A DNA stretch of 64,000 nucleotides, taken from positions 124,001 through 188,000 of the forward strand of contig OZ241377.1 in the NCBI GenBank assembly GCA_965200615.1, in the 5' to 3' direction. The stretch's first letter is position 1; every line of letters begins with the position of its first letter. A program made the position numbers and the translations under genes. Below are positions 17,699 to 25,663 of the stretch, piece after piece. Origin of the DNA: Bin5 sp965200615 (lineage in GTDB: Bacteria; Chloroflexota; Anaerolineae; Caldilineales; Caldilineaceae). The notes below the pieces were generated by a model. That model saw nothing but the letters and a program-made list of their open reading frames with translations. It searched no databases and was not told the DNA's origin.

Positions 17699-19006
17699 AT
17701 GTACCTGCGCTTTACACGCTTTTTGCTTCCCCTAGTTCTGACAATCCTTATCTTTGAATTCGGCGCTCAGAACATCAACGCGGGAATGGCGCGTATGCCT
17801 GACGCGACACGCGTGCTGGCTGCCTTTGGTCTGGCGTGGGGACTGGTAACCGCACTGTCCAGCCCGCTGGCGCAAATTCGCTATGCCGGGCTGGTGCTGG
17901 TGGAGGACAAACGGGATTTCTGGCGCGTTCTGAACTATGTAGGCGCGCTGGCTCTAGTGATGGTGGCAGTGCAGTGGCTGCTCGGCGGAACGTCCCTCAG
18001 CCGCCATTTACTCGAAGGCCTGCACGGGATTGACCTCGAAACAAGCGATCGCGTACGCGCGATGATGATCTGGCTTCTGCCAATGCCACTGTTGCGGGGC
18101 ATGACACAACTCGGCACTGGTGTGCTGACACGCGGCAAACGCACCGGTGCTGTCAGCATTGCCACCACCTTAAGCGTCGCCGCCGGAATCGGGACCGTAG
18201 TCGTTCTTCTCCAGGTCGACGCGATTCGTACGCGTCCGATCTGGCTGCCGATCTTCGTTCTCTATGCGGCAACGCTGACCGAATTCATCACCATAATTTG
18301 CTATTTCTGGCGCTTCTTCAGCAGCGGATTGCCGGATGAGCTCGATCGCCCCCCAATCACTTTTGCAGCATTTTTCCGCTTTACCTGGCCACTTGCACTC
18401 ATGAACTTCATGCAGGAGTCCAGCCGGCCTCTCATCAACCTGTTCGTCGTGCGGGGCGCGCACGGCGCAGAGGCGATGGCCGCACTGACCGTGGCCTATA
18501 CGCTCGGACAGTGGACCTACCGCTGGCTCAATGAGCTACGCGCGCTCGTACCCCCATTCTACGCCGAGCTGCGTTCCTATCGTCCGTTTCTACTCTACGC
18601 CTACTGGTGCGGACTTGCTGCCTCAGCCATCTGCCTGCTGCTCTTCTGGACACCCCTGCGAACCGTCCTGCTGGAGCAGGTCATCGGACTGCCGCCCGCC
18701 CTGGCCGAGCTCAGCCGCGTGCCTCTCCAGATCTATACGTTTTTCCCGTTCGTCGTCGTACACCGCGCCCACTTCCACAGCATCGCCTTTATGGAGCGCG
18801 ACACTCGACCAATGGCAGTTGGCGCACCGATGCGTACCGGCGCCATCCTCGTCGCCCTGCTGGCCCTGCCGCTGTCAGGGCTGCAAGGCGCGTCCCTCGG
18901 AGTGGCAGCGCTACTGGCCGGTTTCAGTTCCGAGACAGTTACACTCTGGTGGCTTATCCTCGGCAAGAAGCAACTACGTGTCTGGCGCACTCGCCCGGCG
19001 GTCTGA
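17699..19006 (+). CDS. ANKH-like (progressive ankylosis family) multi-drug/oligosaccharide exporter-fold membrane protein
   Basis: 435 residues with about twelve membrane segments in two bundles, as in MATE/MOP exporters. The match to the animal ANKH family, as I remember it, runs the whole length: TRFLLPLVLTILIFEFGAQ at the start, FTWPLALMNFMQESSRPLIN in the second bundle, then TYRWLNELRALVPPFY, LAELSRVPLQIYTFFP and a final GASLGVAALLAGFSSE. ANKH exports ATP, citrate or pyrophosphate-linked metabolites in vertebrates; the bacterial substrate is unknown. It stands alone between divergent GH13 and a convergent dehydratase gene. A generic polysaccharide flippase is the alternative reading. Confidence 0.75.
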   Translation: MYLRFTRFLLPLVLTILIFEFGAQNINAGMARMPDATRVLAAFGLAWGLVTALSSPLAQIRYAGLVLVEDKRDFWRVLNYVGALALVMVAVQWLLGGTSLSRHLLEGLHGIDLETSDRVRAMMIWLLPMPLLRGMTQLGTGVLTRGKRTGAVSIATTLSVAAGIGTVVVLLQVDAIRTRPIWLPIFVLYAATLTEFITIICYFWRFFSSGLPDELDRPPITFAAFFRFTWPLALMNFMQESSRPLINLFVVRGAHGAEAMAALTVAYTLGQWTYRWLNELRALVPPFYAELRSYRPFLLYAYWCGLAASAICLLLFWTPLRTVLLEQVIGLPPALAELSRVPLQIYTFFPFVVVHRAHFHSIAFMERDTRPMAVGAPMRTGAILVALLALPLSGLQGASLGVAALLAGFSSETVTLWWLILGKKQLRVWRTRPAV

Positions 19007-19034
19007 AACGGCAGCTGCCTGAAGCTCGTTTCGA

Positions 19035-20147
19035 TCAGGAATAGCGCGCCACCGCGTCCATATCCAACTCGATACCCAGGCCAGGCCCGTCGGGAATTTG
19101 CAACATGCCTTCCTCGTCCAGCTGCCAGCCGCCGACCACGATCTCGTCGATATAGGGGGAACCGGTCTTGTACTCCACCAGGTCGGTATCAGCGAGCGCC
19201 GAGGCCAGCTGCAGGTCGGCCGCCAGCCCCAGAGCCGTGTTCCAACCGTGCGGGATCATGCGTACGCCATTCTCTTGCGCCATCCAGCCGATGCGGCGCT
19301 CCTCGCTGATTCCTCCGACCTTGGCGACGTCCGGCTGGACGATGTCGAAGGCGCCCTGCTGAAGAAAGGGAAGGAAGGACTGGCGCCGCGTCAGAACCTC
19401 GCCGCCGGTAATTGGGACCGTCGTGTTGCGGCGCAAATGGATAAAGTCTTCCAGGTCATCGGGGCGCAGCGGCTCCTCAAACCAGTCCACGCCGTAATCG
19501 GCCAGCATCCCGGCACAGCGCAGCGCCCACGTATAGCGGCCCTGCCAGTGGGCGTCGCTGCCGCCGGCGTCCACCATCAACTGGTTGTCGTCGCCCACGA
19601 CTTCGCGGGCAGCGGCCACGATCTCCTCGTCCAGCGCGTCACTGACGCGGCCGAAGGGACCCCACCCCATCTTGAAGGCGCGGAAGCCCTGCTCCTTCCA
19701 CATCTGCAGTTCATCCCTGAGCGGCGCCGGCTGGTCCATCAGCAGAGAGGCATAGGGCCGGACTCGTTCCCGGTAGCGTCCCCCCAACAGGCGGCCGGCA
19801 GGCTGCCCTGTGACCTTGCCCAGAATGTCCCACATCGCGATATCGATGCCGCTGATCGTGTGCGTGACGCTGCCGCCCCGCCCCAGCCAGAATGTATTCT
19901 GGTGCAACCGCTCGCTCACTCTCTCCGGCTCGATCGCGGACTGACCGATCAAGAGCGGACGCAATACCTCCAGCGCAGCCAGCACAAGCCCGTCGTTGGT
20001 GAAGACTGAACCGTAACCGGTGACGCCTTCATCCGTCTCGACGAAAACAAGCGTGTGGACGCAGTCTTCCTCTTTCAGCTCCTCGCTCCAACCGCCTTCC
20101 GGCGTCGCGCCGCGCAGACCCACCGCATTTACCTCTGTAATCTTCAT
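19035..20147 (-). CDS. Mandelate racemase/muconate lactonizing enzyme family protein (sugar acid dehydratase-like)
   Basis: 370 residues of the enolase superfamily. An N-terminal capping domain is followed by a barrel with FKMGWG, MVDAGGSD carrying the first metal aspartate, DWFEEPL with the second ligand, TGGEV with the third, QPDVAKVGG, and the late general-base region IPHGWNTALGLA. The His there suggests the mandelate racemase or galactarate/gluconate dehydratase subgroups. Its start codon overlaps the stop of the DUF1907 gene (ATGA), so translation is coupled to that gene, which an IS now splits. Substrate not determined. Confidence 0.88.
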   Translation of the reverse strand: MKITEVNAVGLRGATPEGGWSEELKEEDCVHTLVFVETDEGVTGYGSVFTNDGLVLAALEVLRPLLIGQSAIEPERVSERLHQNTFWLGRGGSVTHTISGIDIAMWDILGKVTGQPAGRLLGGRYRERVRPYASLLMDQPAPLRDELQMWKEQGFRAFKMGWGPFGRVSDALDEEIVAAAREVVGDDNQLMVDAGGSDAHWQGRYTWALRCAGMLADYGVDWFEEPLRPDDLEDFIHLRRNTTVPITGGEVLTRRQSFLPFLQQGAFDIVQPDVAKVGGISEERRIGWMAQENGVRMIPHGWNTALGLAADLQLASALADTDLVEYKTGSPYIDEIVVGGWQLDEEGMLQIPDGPGLGIELDMDAVARYS

Positions 20148-20690
20148 CTCCGCTCCTTATCGGTGTTTTTTGACTGCCGTTCAAGTTCCGCATAGACGTC
20201 GCCGATACGCACCAGTTCGGCTGCAACGTTGAAATAACCCGCATAGCGGATGGTATCGGGGCTGACATCATAGTGATAGTGACCGGCCTGGCTGAGTTCA
20301 CCCATATGGAAGAAGTGGGTGTGCTCGCCCGATTCTCGCAGATGCAGCTGTCCGCCTGTCGGGTCTCCTGTCCAGCACACGGCGAAGCAGAGCAGGTCGG
20401 GCCCCATGTGCTCATAAAACTGGAGAAATTCGGCAACGACCTCCTCGGCCTCGGTGTCGTAATACCGGTGGGCGATGCATTCGTAATCCGGCATGACATG
20501 CGAACGAATCCGGCCTGCCTCAATCACAAAAACGCCGCCCAAGCCCACCTGACGGGCGCCCGCAGGCGCGCCATCTCCACCAATTTCCGGATGCGCTTGC
20601 AGACTCTTGCGCAGCGCCTGCGTGAACGAGCGTTCGCTGCCGGTCCGTCTCTCGACGCTCACCTTGAGGACAGGACCCGGCCGGCCCTCA

Positions 20691-21558
20691 GAGGCTGTTT
20701 GAAAAGTAAAGGCTGTCGGCCAAATTGTGGTATACGTAGTCTCTGTGAAAACAAAACGATACCCAACAGATTTGACTGACAGCCAGTGGCTTATTATCCA
20801 GCATCTGATTCCCGCAGCCAAACCGGGCGGGCGACCACGCAGCCTGGATATGCGTCTGGTGGTTGATGCCATTCTCTACCTGACTGTGGGTGGCATCCAG
20901 TGGCGGATGCTGCCGAGTGATTTTCCGCCGTGGCAGAGGGCAGAGTGTTTACACCTACTTCAGGCAGTGGCGGGACGATGGCGCCTGGCGCAGGTTGCAT
21001 GACACGCTCAGAGTGCGGGTTCGTCATCGAAGCGGACGACACAAGCATCCAACGGCTGGCAGTATCGATAGTCAGACAGTCAAGACTGGCCATACACCGG
21101 CAGGTGTGCGAGGCTACGATGGCGGTAAACGCATCACGGGACGGAAACGGCATCTTCTTGTCGATACGCTGGGACTCACATTGGCCGTCCTGGTCACTGC
21201 TGCCGACCTGCCTGACCGCGATGGGGCACGGCAACTGCTCAGACGAGGCTGCGGTTTCGGCCAGAAACTGCGTCTTATCTGGGTTGACGGCGCCTATCGC
21301 GGCTCTTTGCAGAGATGGGTTGCGCAGCGTTTTCGCTTCCGCCTTCAACCTGTCCTCCGCCCGCAAGAACAAAAAGGTTTCTCCGTATTGCCCCGTCGTT
21401 GGGTGGTGGAGCGCACCTTCGCTTGGCTTGGCCTCAATCGTCGCCTCTGTAAAGACTATGAACGACTGCCCGAAAGCAGTGTCGCCTTTATCCATATCGC
21501 TATGATTCGTCTCATGGTACGCCGCCTGGCACCCAATTGACCCTTTTCAAACAGCTTC
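20691..21558 (+). mobile_element. IS5-family insertion sequence, 868 bp, 3-bp target duplication
   Basis: Terminal inverted repeats GAGGCTGTTTGAAAAG (left, 20691) and GAAGCTGTTTGAAAAG (right, read inwards from 21558) agree at 15 of 16 positions. The flanks carry TCA at 20688-20690 and 21559-21561, a 3-bp target duplication. The element holds a single transposase gene, broken by a small duplication. It lies inside a DUF1907 gene, transcribed opposite to the host gene. The intact ends and duplication point to a recent insertion. Confidence 0.93.
20727..21540 (+). pseudogene. IS5-family transposase, frameshifted by a 7-bp tandem duplication
   Basis: The first frame (20727 to about 20938) encodes YPTDLTDSQWLIIQHLIPAA ... 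WRMLPSDFPPWQ; the second (to 21540) continues SVYTYFRQWRDDG and carries the DDE residues in SIDSQTVKTG, LIWVDGAYRG and VVERTFAWLGLNRR. Between them GGCAGAG occurs twice in tandem at 20932-20938 and 20939-20945. Deleting one copy gives WQSVYTYF in a single frame, matching the family. Some IS5 relatives use programmed frameshifting, but no slippery run is present here, so loss of function by duplication is the simpler reading. Confidence 0.85.
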
Positions 21559-22066
21559 TCAGACAGAAAGAGATTGGATAGACCGCTGTGGCGCGTCGAC
21601 GCATAGGGCTCAACAATGCACTCCTGCTGCGGCCCGACGCGAGCGACCCTGGATCTGTTGACCCCACTGGCTTGCAAAGTGGCGATCACCTCTCCGCAGT
21701 GCCCATCCAACACGCCCGGAAAGGCCATGCCCGCGCCGAACAAGCTACCTTCAGCCTGTCCGCAGTCGCTCGCCATCTCCGCCATATCGAAGGTGACGTG
21801 CCGGTACCTGGGATTATGGGCGTACGGCTCCCCGCCCACCTCGAGCAGGACGGTCGATCCACAGATGCCTGGGCTGGCGCAGCCCAGCGTCCGCAGGTCG
21901 GGACACTCCGTCACTTCAACTTCGACACTGGCGTAGTTGGCCTGCAGTCCTTCCCGCACAAAAGGCGCCAGCTCCTCCAACGGCGGCGCCCACAACGCCG
22001 CCCGTTTCATCGCTTCCATCTTCACAGTCCACCCTCTAATCTATTCGATCCCGGTCCTGACAGGTG

Positions 22067-23032
22067 TCAGCCAGCCTGCGCAATCAGCTGCTCCGCCAAC
22101 TCCAGCGCATCCGCCGGCCAGAAGCATTCAGGCCTTGGCTTGAATACGCCGGGCATGCCCGCCCCGGGCCGGCAGCCCCGGATTGTCTCGACCCAGCGCT
22201 CGGGGATTGCCTCCCGCCCATGAACAGCGCCCAGGAGCGCCCCGCAGATCGCCGCGTTCGTGTCGGTATCGCCCCCCTGCATGACCGTGTCAACGATCCC
22301 CTCCTCCAGGTTTTGGGCGTTGAGCAGCTGCCACAGGGCGTTTTGGAAGGCGATCAGAACCCATCCCTGCTGATGGATGAAGTCGTCCGGGAGAGAGTCG
22401 GCAGCGGCGGCGGTCGTCTCCTTCAACCTGTAGTCGACTTCCATCTCTTCTGCCCAGCCTGCGATCTTCCGATACAGGTCGCTCGCGCCGCATCCCGTGC
22501 GCACTGCGTGCGCGATCGCCATGGCGAAGAGCGCGTTGGCCTGCTGGCAGGCCCGATGGACGTGGGTGATGGCGGCGTCCTGCCGCGCCCACTCCGCCAC
22601 CTGGTCCAACATGTAGTTGGCGCCGAATATCCCCAGCGGGCTGATTCGCATCATCGCCCCGTTGGCCTGGCTGCGCGGATTGGGCCGGCCGGTAAGGCCG
22701 CTCAGGATTGTATTTCCGATATCGAAAGGATTGGATTCCAGCCAGAACACGTAGGCCTTTTCCACCTCCGTTATGTCGAATTTCCCCTGCGATACGAGCG
22801 ATCGCGCCAACAAGAGAGCCATCTCTGAATCATCAGTGGGCTGGCCGGCGATCGTGTTCCAGGTGCCGCCGTCCGCCATGTCCCGCACGCCTTCAGGATA
22901 CCGGCGGCGTATCCGTTCCGGTGTCTGAAACTCCACCAGACTGCCGAGAGAGTCCCCGATCAGCTGGCCGAGCAGGCAGCCCTGCGCTCTGGAAAGAACG
23001 CCAGAGTTGGATGCGCTTCTTTCACCTGTCAT
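22067..23032 (-). CDS. ADP-ribosylglycohydrolase family protein
   Basis: 321 residues from the ATG at 23032, which is 6 bases after AAGGAGAA; the longer open frame runs into the left end of the IS630 element and is not real. Signature motifs are GCLLGQLIGDSLGSLVEF, the magnesium-binding TDDSEMALL and the C-terminal GGDTDTNAAICGALLGA. Members remove ADP-ribose from proteins or nucleotides, or cleave related N-glycosidic bonds. It is the first gene of an operon with the DUF1907 gene (41 bases downstream) and the enolase-superfamily gene, which suggests a metabolic role with a ribosyl or sugar-acid substrate. Confidence 0.92.
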   Translation of the reverse strand: MTGERSASNSGVLSRAQGCLLGQLIGDSLGSLVEFQTPERIRRRYPEGVRDMADGGTWNTIAGQPTDDSEMALLLARSLVSQGKFDITEVEKAYVFWLESNPFDIGNTILSGLTGRPNPRSQANGAMMRISPLGIFGANYMLDQVAEWARQDAAITHVHRACQQANALFAMAIAHAVRTGCGASDLYRKIAGWAEEMEVDYRLKETTAAAADSLPDDFIHQQGWVLIAFQNALWQLLNAQNLEEGIVDTVMQGGDTDTNAAICGALLGAVHGREAIPERWVETIRGCRPGAGMPGVFKPRPECFWPADALELAEQLIAQAG

Positions 23033-23163
23033 CACTATTCTCCTTGATGCTTGTTTCGTAACTAATGTAGATCCCAATTGAGACCAAGAGTAATGTTCAG
23101 GGGTAGTTGAGTTATGATAGAACCATCTGACAGAGACGCCATTTGAAAGGAAGGGAAGCAAAG

Positions 23164-24260
23164 ATGGTTCGACCGGATATGGAGAAATGGGGCCAGACGC
23201 TGGCCGATCTGCGTGACTTGTCGATAGGAGCCCAAGATGCACGCAGCCGTGAACGTTTTCTGGCTCTGTATATGATTGCAGACAGGCAAACGAGTGCCTG
23301 TGCCTGGGCGCGGGAAACCAATCGCGCCAAGGAGACAGTACTCAAATGGGTGCATGACTATAACCGGTCGGGGCCAGAGGCAGTGTTCTATCGTCATACG
23401 GGTGGACGTCGTCCTTTTTTAGCCCAGAGCAGGTCAGGCGACTCGTGAGCGTTGTCTGCGAAACCGAGCCTGTAGAGCATGGTCTGCCCGGTCATGGTTG
23501 GACGTTGAAAAAGCTGCGGCGCTGGCTCAAGCAGGTCATGGATTGCGACCTGGCACGCAGCACGCTGCACCGGATCCTGCAAGCTGCGCAGTTGCGCTGG
23601 AAGAAGCGCCAGAAAGTGTTCAGGAAAGCCGACCCACAGCAACGTGCAGACTTGATGGCACGCTTTCACAAGTTGTATGAGCAACTCTGTCGCCAGAAGA
23701 TCCGTTTGGTCGATGTCGATGAAGCCCACTTCCACCGCGATATGGAGTTGGGCTACACCTGGACCGCAAAGAGCCGGATTGCCTGGCGTATGAGTGACTC
23801 TGCTCCGCTCTCAGATCGCATTAACTGGTATGGCGCCTGCGATTTGGGCGCGGGACAGTGTTTCATCTGGAACGAGGGCAGTTGTAACCAGGAACACACG
23901 ATTCAGTTCTTGCAGCGCATGACTGAATGGCTGGCGGATGGGCCGGACACAGTCGTGGTCATCTGGGATGGCGCCACCTGGCATCGAGCCAAAGCCGTTC
24001 AGACTGCCGCCGCTAAACTCGGTCTCACTCTCTTCCCGCTGCCTGCCTACAGTCCCGACCTCAATCCGATTGAGAATCTCTGGCGCTGGATGCGAGAAGA
24101 GGTCACACACAACCACTGCCATCTGTCCATGCGCCACCTCTTCGATGCTTGCAGAGCCTTCATCAACCGCATCAATGCCCACCCCGAAAGGGTCGTGTCT
24201 CGTCTATGGCCTGAATTTGAACTCGACCCAGAGTACGAAAAACTCTTGGTATCAAATTGA
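23164..24260 (+). CDS. IS630-family transposase, ORFA-ORFB joined by a probable -1 frameshift
   Basis: ORFA starts at ATG 23164 after GGAAGGGAAG, encodes a helix-turn-helix (CAWARETNRAKETVLKWVHDY) and stops at 23448. ORFB lies in the -1 frame and runs to 24260. It carries the catalytic DVDEAH, VIWDGATWH and YSPDLNPIENLW with the DDE triad. Homologous text continues unbroken (GGRRPF then SPEQVRRLVSVVCE) if the ribosome slips back one base at TTTTTTA, 23415-23421. A GTG at 23445 overlapping the ORFA stop could also start ORFB alone. No inactivating change is visible in either frame. Confidence 0.85.
23415..23421 (+). promoter_or_regulatory. Putative -1 ribosomal frameshift site (T TTT TTA)
   Basis: In the ORFA frame the codons are CCT TTT TTA, giving the heptamer T TTT TTA, the X XXY YYZ type also used by HIV-1 gag-pol. 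Slippage by -1 moves translation onto AGC CCA GAG, the frame of ORFB, exactly where the homologous protein sequence continues. I did not identify a downstream stimulatory stem by eye. Confidence 0.65.
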
Positions 24261-24270
24261 ACTTACATTA
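24256..24270. repeat. Left half of a 28-bp perfect palindrome split by the nested IS
   Basis: ATTGAACTTACATTA here joins ATGTAAGTTCAAT at 25413-25425 once the nested IS and one 8-bp copy are removed, giving a perfect 28-bp palindrome. It overlaps the IS630 transposase stop codon, so it is a likely hairpin terminator. The nested element's target TTACATTA lies across its centre. Confidence 0.8.
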
Positions 24271-25404
24271 CTCATGTTACGCAGATGAAGCCTCAAGCCA
24301 AACAGGGATTAGCTGAGCTAAGGCATGGAAAGCCTGTTGCAAAGCCGAGAGATGCAAGTGCGTCTTGAGGGTATAGTGGTTCTGCCTGGTGCGGACCTTG
24401 AGCATTTCCAGCTTGGTAAAGGACCAGAGCGCAGCCACAAAGTGGTTGGTCTGAGTCGTTGGTGTGCGGGTCGGTGATTTGGCCACAGACGCGTTCTGTT
24501 TGCGCGCGCGATGATATGCTTCCACTTTCCACCGTTTCTGGCAGATTGTGAGCAGTTGGTCTGCTGTCAGGGGGGCGTCACTGGTCACCAGACAGCGCAC
24601 AGCGGTCGAGCCATCTGCGTTTGCGCAGCTCTGACGGAGCAGATAAAGGGGAAAGGCTACCTGCTCCCGATAAATGACCGTCACTGTGTCTTCTGGCGGG
24701 TCAAGCGTATCCAGTCTGTGATAGCGACCAGGCAGTTTGTCTGGATGAGACAGGGCGACTTTGCGATTGGCTTTGCGTCCCATGATGAACTCTTTGCCGA
24801 GCTTGCTTTTGCTGTGACACATATTTGCGGCTGAGGCAAACCAGATGGCATTGAGCGCATAGCGCAAGGGAATGCGGTTGCGCACACAGTTGTGCGGCAT
24901 GGCGCGAAACTGCTCATGCCTGGTCACGCGGCTGCGTCGTTTCGGTTTGCCCTGCTTGTCGATGCAGGCTTCGGTCCTGGAGACTAAGCGACAGGGCACC
25001 GGCAACGAGACCTCACCCACTGTGTACAAAGCGGTGATAACGTTGATGCCTTTGCCCATGCCTCCTTGCGCATGGTCGTAGCGCCAGCGGATCAGTTCAT
25101 TCTCATCGGCGCAGGGCTTCTCGAGGATGCTGTCGTCAAGCGTGATGACACCATCCTCACCTTGCAGGCTGCGTACAGAGGGCTTGACCATTCGCCACCG
25201 GCTGGGCGCAAACGTCGCTGGTTGAGCATCCGACTGATTTGGTCGTGGCTTATCTCCCGCTCCATCAAGGCCGACATGCCTGTCGCCGTCGTTGCCGCAC
25301 ATGAACTCAGCGGATAATCCGAATACAGGTCAAAGAGTTTGAACTTCATGTTTCACCTCCTGACCTTATTCTACTCAATTCGTCAACCTACTGCGTAACA
25401 TCAG
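24271..25404 (-). mobile_element. IS4/IS701-like insertion sequence, 1,134 bp, 8-bp target duplication
   Basis: The ends CTCATGTTACGCAG (from 24271) and CTGATGTTACGCAG (inwards from 25404) are inverted repeats with one mismatch. Both flanks carry TTACATTA (24263-24270 and 25405-25412), an 8-bp target duplication. One frameshifted transposase gene fills the element on the minus strand, and its stop codon lies within the left inverted repeat. The element sits inside the IS630 copy, so it arrived later. Confidence 0.92.
24277..25349 (-). pseudogene. IS4/IS701-like DDE transposase, frameshifted
   Basis: The N-terminal frame from 25349 encodes MKFKLFDLYSDYPLSSCAA ... EISHDQISRMLNQRRL; the main frame continues RMVKPSVRSLQGEDGVITLD with the first catalytic Asp in LDDSILEKP, then DENELIRWRYDH, and CQKRWKVEAYHRARKQ with the late Glu. 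The switch between the frames falls at about 25190-25205 and corresponds to loss of one base (a -1 shift). No slippery run is present there, so this copy is probably dead unless another copy supplies transposase. Family placement between IS4 and IS701 is from motif memory. Confidence 0.8.
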
Positions 25405-25663
25405 TTACATTAATGTAAGTTCAATATGAAACCACGACTATTCGTGCCAACAACAGATCAGCAGCACAGAAGCACGGCCTTTGCTTACGAAATACGCAAA
25501 TTCTGGGTTTCAATTGGGATCTACATTAGTTACAGGAAAACAAAGAAGGCGAGAAGATCTGTCGTTGCTCATTATGCCCTCAGGCACGCTTTACTATTGC
25601 ATGATGCGGGTTGTGGCCGTCAGTAAGAATGCTCTGCAGTCAGTAGTTACGGAGGTCTAGAGG

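Larger units (their letters stand above)
20144..22025 (-). pseudogene. DUF1907 (C11orf54/PTD012-like) gene split by an IS5-type insertion
   Basis: The N-terminal part (22025 down to 21559) reads WAPPLEELAPFVREGLQANY ... GICGSTVLLEVGG; the C-terminal part (20690 down to 20144) reads LKVSVERRTGS ... and includes EHTHFFHMGELSQAGHYHYD, the HxH...H zinc pattern of human PTD012. Removing the element at 20691-21558 and one TCA copy joins the codons as NLFLSEGRPGPVLKV in frame, so the gene was intact before insertion. PTD012 is a zinc-dependent ester hydrolase in vitro; the bacterial role is unknown. The start may be GTG 22025 or ATG 22019. The gene sits between ADP-ribosylglycohydrolase and dehydratase genes. 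Confidence 0.88.
23061..25530 (+). mobile_element. IS630-family insertion sequence, interrupted by a second IS
   Basis: The ends are inverted repeats: ACTAATGTAGATCCCAATTG from 23061 and the same 20 bases read inwards from 25530, with partial agreement beyond. TA dinucleotides at 23059-23060 and 25531-25532 fit the TA target duplication of the IS630/Tc1 group. The body contains a two-frame transposase (23164-24260) and then a foreign element at 24271-25404 plus its 8-bp duplication. Without the foreign DNA the element is about 1.33 kb. It inserted 28 bases upstream of the ADP-ribosylglycohydrolase start and may have displaced that operon's promoter. Confidence 0.92.

Noticed and set aside
25426..25626. 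66-residue open frame at the right end of the IS630 element
   Set aside because: It crosses the element's end and target duplication and has no motif; a chance frame.
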